64,000 nucleotides of DNA from FEN-299 sp963717945 (GTDB lineage: Bacteria > Acidobacteriota > Vicinamibacteria > Vicinamibacterales > Fen-181), in NCBI GenBank assembly GCA_963717945.1, contig CAVQXT010000001.1:372001-436000 (forward strand). The letters are read 5' to 3'. Below, in pieces: positions 58,241 to 64,000 of this stretch (its first letter is position 1; the number at the start of each line of letters is the position of its first letter). A program made the position numbers and the translations under genes. Under the pieces are notes generated by a model that made no database searches, was not told the origin of the DNA, and saw only the letters and a program-made list of their open reading frames with translations.

Positions 58241-58426
58241 GCCAGGAGTTGGTAACTGCAGGTCTCGACAGATCTTGCGGGCGAGGAATTCGTCGATATC
58301 GCGATGGCGGGGAACGGTTGAGATCTTTCGAGTCGCGGGATTCACGAACACAGAGTGGTTCGCGCCTTCGCGGACCATGCGGCATCCGTGCGATTCAAGA
58401 TGGCGAACGAGATCGATGCGCTTCAC
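58235..58426 (-). CDS. hicA: HicA family mRNA interferase toxin
   Basis: Protein of 63 residues, MKRIDLVRHLESHGCRMVRE then GANHSVFVNPATRKISTVPR and HRDIDEFLARKICRDLQLPT. This is the HicA double-stranded-RNA-binding-like fold with its catalytic His in GANHSVF. It cuts mRNA when released from HicB. It overlaps hicB by 4 bases and is transcribed against the likely cassette direction, from its own promoter. Its stop lies in the attC 3 core. Confidence 0.92.
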   Translation of the reverse strand: MKRIDLVRHLESHGCRMVREGANHSVFVNPATRKISTVPRHRDIDEFLARKICRDLQLPTPGV

Positions 58427-58644
58427 GCGGTCAACTTCAAGGGCTCACGGATAACGCCCGCGCCGACAGCATCCTCTCGCGCGAGAGCGCGGTTCGCTTC
58501 GAGTACCAGCTGGACGGCTTCCTCGAGGTTCGCACGCGCCTCTTCAAGCGTTGCGCCCTGGGTGTTCGCACCTGGAAGTTCCTCGACAAAGCCAACGTAC
58601 CCGCCGGGAACCGGACGAAAGACGGCGGTGAACTGTACCTTCAT
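58423..58644 (-). CDS. hicB: HicB family antitoxin (short form)
   Basis: Protein of 73 residues from ATG 58644; the longer open frame would start inside the attC site. MKVQFTAVFRPVPGGYVGFV, EELPGANTQGATLEEARANL and EEAVQLVLEANRALAREDAV give the HicB partial RNase H-like fold. The C-terminal DNA-binding domain found in longer HicB proteins is missing or very short. It neutralises HicA, encoded just downstream. Confidence 0.92.
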   Translation of the reverse strand: MKVQFTAVFRPVPGGYVGFVEELPGANTQGATLEEARANLEEAVQLVLEANRALAREDAVGAGVIREPLKLTA

Positions 58645-58674
58645 GTTCTCATGATACCGCGACGGAAACACGGC

Positions 58675-58746
58675 GTCTAACCACGGCCTGCACCCGACCG
58701 GCATGGTCGAGCGTTGAACGCCGGCGGGTGAGGCCTGATGTTAGGC
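58675..58746 (+). repeat. attC site 4
   Basis: GTCTAAC (58675-58681) and GTTAGGC (58740-58746) bound 72 bp. CCT-G-CACCCG-A-CCGGC on the left matches GCCGG-CGGGTG-AGG on the right with two unpaired bases (G and A) on one side, the classic attC asymmetry. Confidence 0.87.
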
Positions 58747-58804
58747 CGGCTGAACCAGCCACTTGCCGGCGTGTAAATACTTAGTGCATACTATGTGAAG
58801 ACGC

Positions 58805-59097
58805 ATGGAGGACATCCAGTTCGACCGGGATCCAGCCAAAGCCCGGGCGAACCTGCGCAAGCACGGCGTGGCCTTCGAGGAGGCACAGACCGTGTTCGCG
58901 GACGATCTCGCGCTGTTGATCGACGACCCGGACCACTCCTCCGATGAGGCCCGGTTCGTTCTTCTTGGCGTGAGCGCCGCTCCGCGGATCTTGGTCGTGG
59001 TCCTTGCCTACCGGTCGGCACGGACAGGATTCGCATCATCTCGGCTCGCAAGGCCACCAAGGTGGAGCGGGCCGGCTACGTGAAGAGGCTCCGATGA
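58805..59097 (+). pseudogene. brnT: BrnT family toxin, apparent single-base frameshift
   Basis: MEDIQFDRDPAKARANLRKH, GVAFEEAQTVFADDLALLID, DDPDHSSDEARFVLLGVSAA and PRILVVVLAYRS are classic BrnT. Then the frame is lost: the conserved tail DRIRIISARKATKVERAGYV continues in another frame from ~59018 and ends KRLR-stop at 59097. Adding one G to the TCGGC at 59016-59020 would restore ..YRSGTDRIRIISARK.. . If real, the RNase is probably inactivated; if not, it is a sequence error. The restored gene overlaps brnA by ATGA, as is normal for this family. Confidence 0.85.
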
Positions 59098-59324
59098 GAA
59101 AGGAATACGATTTCAGCGAGGCACGGCCAAACCCGTACGCGAAACCGCTCAAACGGCCGGTGACCATTCGGCTCGACGAAGCGACGATTGCGTACTTCAA
59201 GGATCTCGCGGCGGAGACCGCGATTCCCTATCAGACGCTGATCAATTCGTACTTGCGCGATTGCGCGGCGCTGCGGCGTCGTCCAACGATGCGCTGGACC
59301 GAGCCCAAGAAAGGCGCGGCCTGA
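59094..59324 (+). CDS. brnA: BrnA family antitoxin
   Basis: Protein of 76 residues starting MRKEYDFSEARPNPYAKPLK. KRPVTIRLDEATIAYFKDLA and AETAIPYQTLINSYLRDCAA form the ribbon-helix-helix DNA-binding part. It should neutralise BrnT and repress the operon. Its TGA stop lies in GCCTGAC, which looks like the left core of a further, truncated attC site. Confidence 0.92.
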   Translation: MRKEYDFSEARPNPYAKPLKRPVTIRLDEATIAYFKDLAAETAIPYQTLINSYLRDCAALRRRPTMRWTEPKKGAA

Positions 59325-59363
59325 CACCGGCGTGCACCCGGCGGCGCTCCACGGCGCCGCCCT
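59319..59363 (+). repeat. Truncated attC-like end of the array
   Basis: GCCTGAC (59319-59325), then GCACCCGGCGGCGCTCCACGG and CGCCGCCC form a partial stem. The sequence runs into the stop of the next chromosomal gene without a GTTRRRY core. This marks the decayed right boundary of the array. Confidence 0.5.
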
Positions 59364-61349
59364 TCACTTCACCAGCGGTAACTCCACGAAGCTCGCCTGA
59401 CCCGGCGCGTGGTAGATGCGCTGCACGGCCTTCTTGTAGTCGCCCGGCTTCGCCCAGAAGACGTTCGGGACGAAGGTCTGCGGGTTCCTGTCGTAGAGCG
59501 GGAACCAGCTCGACTGCACCTGCACCATGATGCGGTGGCCGGGCAGGAAGACGTGGTTGACGTTCGGGAGCGCGAACCGATAGGTGAGCGGAACGTCCGG
59601 CGCGATCGCCTTCGGTGCCTCCGGGCTCTCGCGGTACCGGCCGCGGAAGATGTCCATCGCGATCGCCAGCTGATACCCGCCCATCGCCGGCTGCATCGGG
59701 ACTTCGTCGGGGTAGACGTCGATGAGCTTCACCACCCAGTCCGAGTCGGTGCCGCTCGTCGAGGCGACCAGGTTCACGAGAGGCTCGCCGCTCACCTTGA
59801 CCGGCGCCGTCAGCGTGTCCGAGACGAACGCGAGGACGTCGGGACGGCCGGACGCCTCGCGCTGGTCGGTCGTGAGCCACTCCGACCAGCGAGGGCCGCT
59901 CGACGGCCGGTTGGGCCGCGGCGTGTAGGGCACCGGCTTCGCCGGGTCGGAGATGTACTCGTCGAACGGAGCGTCGCCCGCCTTCGGAGGCGTGGCAAGT
60001 GCCGCCCTCAGACCGGCGCCGAGATAGAGCGGCGTCGGATCGATCGAGCACCCGGAGACGCACCCCGCCGGCCACCTGTCGAGCCGTCGCCACGCGTTGG
60101 TGCCCGTCTCGAACGCCATAACCGGCGCGACGTCGGCCTTCGGCGCGCCGTCCTTCAAGTACTGGGCGAGGAACGGCGCCAGGATGTCGCGCCGGAACTG
60201 CAGCGCGGTGTCGGCGTCGAACCTGATCGGCCCGAGCGCGCTGCCGTCGTGGATCTCCTGCCCGTGGTACCAGGGCCCGAGCACCAGGAACACCTTGTCG
60301 TTGGCCGTGTCCTTCGGCTCGATGGCCTTGTAGACCGCGGGCGCGCCGTACATGTCCTCCTGGTCCCAGAGCCCCGCGACCAGCATCACCGGCACGGTCA
60401 GCGGCTGGCCGGCCAGCACCTTGTCCATCGCCTGCTGCTGCCAGAAGGCGTCGTAGGCGGGGTGCTCGGTCAGTTTGCGCCAGAAGCCGAGCTGCTCCAT
60501 GCCGTGCAGCCGGCCCAGCTCGCCGGCCGAGCCGGCCTTCAGGTATTCGTCGTAGTCGTCGTAATACGACGTCCACCACTGCGCCGAAGAATCCCGCGTC
60601 GCCTCCTGGCCGTAGATGTAAGGGAGGTTCTGCTGCCGGAACGCGCCGTTGTGGAACCAGTCGTCTCCGCGCCAGCCATCGACCATCGGGTTCATCGGCA
60701 CCGACACCTTGAGCGCCGGGTGAGGGTTGACGAGCGCCATCAGCGGCAGGAACCCGTCGTACGAGATGCCGAGGATCCCGACCTTGCCGTTGGTCTCCGG
60801 GATGTTCTTCACCAGCCAGTCGATGGTGTCGTAGGTGTCGGTGGCGTGATCGACCGCGGTGGGGTTGAGCGGCCCTCGCAGCGGCCGGTTCATGACGTAG
60901 TCGCCCTCGGAGCCGTACTTGCCTCGCACGTCCTGCACGACGCGGATGTAGCCGCCGTCGACGATCACGTCCACGGGGTTGTCGTAGCCGTCGAGCACCG
61001 GGCCGAGGTGCGAGCTGTTGGCATGTCCGGTCAGGGCGTTCGCGTTGTATGGCGTGCGGGTGAGCAGGATCGGGGCGCGCGCCGCGCCCCGGGGCACGAG
61101 GATGACGGTGTGCAGCCGCACGCCGTCGCGCATCGGGATCATGACCTCGCGGCGGACGTAATCGAACGAGGTCACGACGGGCGCGAACGAGGCCGGCGTC
61201 TCGCTGGCGATCGTGGGCGTAGAGACAGGGCGCTGCGGCTGGGACTGCGCGCGCGGCGCTGCCGATGCCATCATCGCGGCTGCCGCTCCGGCAAGAAGGA
61301 CGCCCCCGAGCCGTCGGAGTCCCTGCCTCCGCCGTTCCCGCGTCGTCAT
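59364..61349 (-). CDS. Secreted CocE/NonD family (X-Pro dipeptidyl-peptidase-like, S15) hydrolase
   Basis: Protein of 661 residues with a signal peptide (ends near APRAQS). The alpha/beta-hydrolase part has VMIPMRDGVRLHTVILVPRG, the nucleophile motif KVGILGISYDGFLPLMAL, the acid near LVAGLWDQEDMYG and the histidine in VLGPWYHGQEIHDG. The C-terminal jelly-roll domain (~450-661, PLVNLVASTSGTDSDWVVKL, HVFLPGHRIMVQVQSSWFPL) is typical of cocaine esterase, glutaryl-7-ACA acylase and alpha-amino-ester hydrolase relatives. The natural substrate is unknown; peptide or ester cleavage outside the cytoplasm is likely. Confidence 0.9.
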   Translation of the reverse strand: MTTRERRRQGLRRLGGVLLAGAAAAMMASAAPRAQSQPQRPVSTPTIASETPASFAPVVTSFDYVRREVMIPMRDGVRLHTVILVPRGAARAPILLTRTPYNANALTGHANSSHLGPVLDGYDNPVDVIVDGGYIRVVQDVRGKYGSEGDYVMNRPLRGPLNPTAVDHATDTYDTIDWLVKNIPETNGKVGILGISYDGFLPLMALVNPHPALKVSVPMNPMVDGWRGDDWFHNGAFRQQNLPYIYGQEATRDSSAQWWTSYYDDYDEYLKAGSAGELGRLHGMEQLGFWRKLTEHPAYDAFWQQQAMDKVLAGQPLTVPVMLVAGLWDQEDMYGAPAVYKAIEPKDTANDKVFLVLGPWYHGQEIHDGSALGPIRFDADTALQFRRDILAPFLAQYLKDGAPKADVAPVMAFETGTNAWRRLDRWPAGCVSGCSIDPTPLYLGAGLRAALATPPKAGDAPFDEYISDPAKPVPYTPRPNRPSSGPRWSEWLTTDQREASGRPDVLAFVSDTLTAPVKVSGEPLVNLVASTSGTDSDWVVKLIDVYPDEVPMQPAMGGYQLAIAMDIFRGRYRESPEAPKAIAPDVPLTYRFALPNVNHVFLPGHRIMVQVQSSWFPLYDRNPQTFVPNVFWAKPGDYKKAVQRIYHAPGQASFVELPLVK

Positions 61350-61423
61350 CGCATTTCCTCCCTGCTGCTCCGGGCCACGGGCTACAGGCTACAGGCGTCG
61401 GGCCGTGCCACGTTTGATCTCGC

Positions 61424-61451
61424 GCCGGGGCTGAAGTCCCGGCCTACGTAC
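61424..61451. repeat. TGAA-loop hairpin with CCTACGTACGA flank
   Basis: GCCGGGGC-TGAA-GTCCCGGC is followed by CCTACGTACGA, the same flank as the hairpin at 42.43 kb. It lies in the 168-bp gap upstream of the CocE-like gene and downstream of ahcY. Confidence 0.7.
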
Positions 61452-61517
61452 GAGCGGCAGCCCGACTGCGCGACACCGCCCGAAGCCCGGAGCCTGAAGC
61501 CTGAGGCCCGGCAAGCG

Positions 61518-62933
<1,416 letters not shown>

Positions 62934-63004
62934 AGTACTCTCCTTATCCGCAGCCCGGGCTCGGAGCCCCGGCGCAACTCACTAGGGTACCGTGGTTCGG
63001 CGGT

Positions 63005-63081
63005 TCGCACAATGGTGCGACCACCGCCGGCCAGGAGGCCGGCGCCACACGGTCCTGGTGGCGCGAGCCTCCTGGCTCGCG
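63005..63081. repeat. AGGA/TCCT-loop hairpins upstream of ahcY
   Basis: TCGCAC-AATG-GTGCGA is followed by GCCGGCC-AGGA-GGCCGGC (63026-63043) and CGCGAGCC-TCCT-GGCTCGCG (63062-63081). The last two are the same loop design as the 66-bp repeat at 16.2 kb, with different stems. They lie between divergent ahcY and the pilin gene. Confidence 0.8.
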
Positions 63082-63243
63082 GCCGCCGGCGCCAGCAGCG
63101 CGTGATGCCGAAACTGCAATCTCCGACACCCTCAACCCCGGCATCGGATGCGTACTTCGCCAGCTCGACGGCCGGTTCAGCGGTTGATCCGGGCCGGCAT
63201 CGTTGTTGCTCACGCACCTTTCGCGAGGTCACTGGAGGCATCC

Positions 63244-63780
63244 ATGCACGGACGGGCGCCAGGAGGCTTCACGCTCATCGAGCTGCTCATCGTCGTCGCG
63301 ATCATCGGCATCATCGCCGCGATCGCCGTGCCGGGCCTGATGCGGGCCCGGATGGCCGGAAACGAGGCGTCGGCGATCGGCTCGCTGCGCGCCATCAACG
63401 CCGCCCAGGCCGGCTACGCGTCGGGCTGCGGACAGGGCTCCTACGCCGGCACGCTGGCGGACCTCGGCAAGCCGCCGCAGGCCGGCACGGAGGGGTTCAT
63501 CGGGCCCGACCTGACGGCGGACCCGGCCACCAAGAGCGGGTACACGCTGACGATGACGGCCGGGGATGCGGCCGCGGGCGGCGTGACGGGGTGCAACAAC
63601 CCGACGTCTCTCACGCAGGCGTACTTCGTGGCCGCCGACCCGCTGGTCGCCAACTCGACTGGAACGCGGCGGTTCGGCACCAACCAGGGAGGCACGATCT
63701 ACCAGTCGACGGCCAGCCCGCCGGAAGCGCTGGCCGTCACGGTGGTCGGCGCGCCGCCCGGCGCGGCGCCGATACAGTAA
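63244..63780 (+). CDS. Type IV pilin-like / type II secretion pseudopilin
   Basis: Protein of 178 residues from ATG 63244 (GGAGG 5 bases upstream). The short leader MHGRAPGG is followed by the class III signal FTLIELLIVVAIIGIIAAIA with Glu5, so PilD-type peptidase would cut after Gly8. The mature part has the N-terminal helix (PGLMRARMAGNEASAIGSLR) and a globular domain with two cysteines (GYASGCGQGS, GVTGCNNPTS). This length is closer to a major pilin of the Acidobacteriota/Myxococcota type than a GspG. No assembly gene lies in the window. Confidence 0.9.
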   Translation: MHGRAPGGFTLIELLIVVAIIGIIAAIAVPGLMRARMAGNEASAIGSLRAINAAQAGYASGCGQGSYAGTLADLGKPPQAGTEGFIGPDLTADPATKSGYTLTMTAGDAAAGGVTGCNNPTSLTQAYFVAADPLVANSTGTRRFGTNQGGTIYQSTASPPEALAVTVVGAPPGAAPIQ

Positions 63781-63792
63781 GGCGGCAGGCGG

Positions 63793-63869
63793 TAGCGCAG
63801 GCCTGAAGGCCTGCGCTATCTGGGAATCTCCGCAGGATCTGCTGATAGCGCAGGGCTTCAGCCCTGCGC
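63793..63869. terminator. Two strong TGAA/TTCA-loop hairpins after the pilin gene
   Basis: TAGCGCAGGCC-TGAA-GGCCTGCGCTA (63793-63818, perfect 11-bp stem) and GCGCAGGGC-TTCA-GCCCTGCGC (63848-63869, perfect 9-bp stem). They lie between the convergent pilin and grpE genes. They belong to the dispersed TGAA-loop family and could terminate transcription from both sides, although no T-run follows. Confidence 0.7.
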
Positions 63870-63900
63870 CGCGGGCCGTGAGGCGCGAGGCGTGAGGCGC

Positions 63901-64000
63901 TCAGGGCGCCAGCCGGCCGACGGCGACGGCGGCCGGCCTCAACACGACATCGCCGATGCCGTAGCCGGGGCGGATCACGCTGACCACGCGATCGTCGAGG
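63901..64000 (-). CDS. grpE: GrpE nucleotide exchange factor, C-terminal fragment at window edge
   Basis: The last 33 residues read LDDRVVSVIRPGYGIGDVVL then RPAAVAVGRLAP-stop. This is the conserved C-terminal beta segment of GrpE (V..V.q.GY.lgdrvLRPA.V.V). The rest lies beyond the right edge. GrpE releases ADP from DnaK. Confidence is limited only by the short fragment. Confidence 0.85.
   Translation of the reverse strand, partial: LDDRVVSVIRPGYGIGDVVLRPAAVAVGRLAP

Larger units (their letters stand above)
56542..59325. mobile_element. Integron-type gene cassette array (attC-flanked), no integrase in window
   Basis: Five small genes or gene pairs are each followed by a 66-94 bp element that starts RYYYAAC, ends GTTRRRY and is internally self-complementary with unpaired bases. 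Cores: GTTAGCC 56542; GGCTAAC 56933 / GTTAGGC 57000; GCCTAAC 57636 / GTTAGGC 57723; GCCTAAC 58175 / GTTAGAC 58234; GTCTAAC 58675 / GTTAGGC 58740; GCCTGAC 59319 with no right partner. Cassette contents (immunity protein, DinB-like, unknown, hicBA, brnTA) are typical of sedentary arrays. Composition is visibly less GC-rich than flanking genes. No tyrosine recombinase or attI is seen, so this is at least an attC cluster lacking an integrase within 64 kb. Confidence 0.82.

Noticed and set aside
62934..63120. SAH riboswitch upstream of ahcY
   Set aside because: I could not match the conserved SAH aptamer sequence; the region is explained by AGGA/TCCT-loop hairpins.

Overview
This is a GC-rich, gene-dense chromosomal window from a free-living Gram-negative heterotroph. 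The gene families suggest Acidobacteriota, most likely class Vicinamibacteria. Pointers are a BlaI repressor paired with an M56 sensor fused to TonB/carboxypeptidase-regulatory domains, a VPS10/BNR-repeat protein, DUF4342, a CocE-type hydrolase, many secreted peptidases, and dense dispersed hairpin repeats. This is inference; no rRNA or tRNA gene is visible to confirm it.

Layout. 1-5.8 kb (minus strand): a putative operon of exported proteins, namely a caspase-like (C14) protease, a Tat-exported protein of unknown family and a TPR-CHAT protein cut by the window edge. 5.9-7.3 kb: YceI protein plus a membrane protein resembling cytochrome b561. 7.5-14.9 kb: GT-C glycosyltransferase, GYD protein, M1 aminopeptidase, exported SAM methyltransferase, DUF4342, SRPBCC protein, GpmI. 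15-23.6 kb: PatB-type lyase, a 66-bp tandem repeat, a large secreted glycoside hydrolase, CutC, M14 carboxypeptidase. 23.7-27.6 kb: a TRAP transporter with a TatT lipoprotein (frameshifted), a binding protein and a fused QM permease. 27.6-34.3 kb: NmrA-like protein, PHA-system protein, GlgX, BNR-repeat protein. 34.7-37.2 kb: tetraheme cytochrome, Fe-S protein and NrfD-type quinol subunit with no catalytic subunit. 37.2-42.3 kb: degenerate trypsin-like protein, alpha/beta hydrolase, M56/BlaI pair. 42.5-48.8 kb: SSS symporter, LDH2-family dehydrogenase, L-2-hydroxyglutarate oxidase, citrate synthase, half-size chromate transporter. 48.8-51.8 kb: repeat-rich stretch, ferritin-like protein, unknown secreted protein. 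51.9-56.2 kb: phosphate butyryltransferase, P-loop ATPase and a four-subunit 2-oxoacid:ferredoxin oxidoreductase.

56.5-59.3 kb is the most unusual part. Short, lower-GC genes (Imm40-like immunity protein, DinB-like protein, an unknown 99-residue protein, hicBA, brnTA) are each separated by 66-94 bp sequences that begin RYYYAAC, end GTTRRRY and fold on themselves. This is the architecture of an integron cassette array. No integrase is in the window, so here it looks like an attC cluster lacking an integrase. 59.4-64 kb returns to core genes: CocE-like hydrolase, S-adenosylhomocysteinase, a type IV pilin-like protein and the C-terminus of GrpE.

The second theme is structured repeats: long-hairpin elements with conserved ends and exchangeable cores (19.7, 48.8 and 49.4 kb), an inverted-repeat element in two copies (28.5 and 37.2 kb), TGAA/TTCA-loop hairpins that supply stop codons to genes, AGGA/TCCT-loop hairpins, and a 20-bp tandem array. 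Two genes (tatT, brnT) carry apparent single-base frameshifts. Catabolism looks to centre on peptide, amino-acid and carbohydrate scavenging, 2-oxoacid oxidation to acyl-CoA with possible substrate-level phosphorylation, and the TCA entry step.
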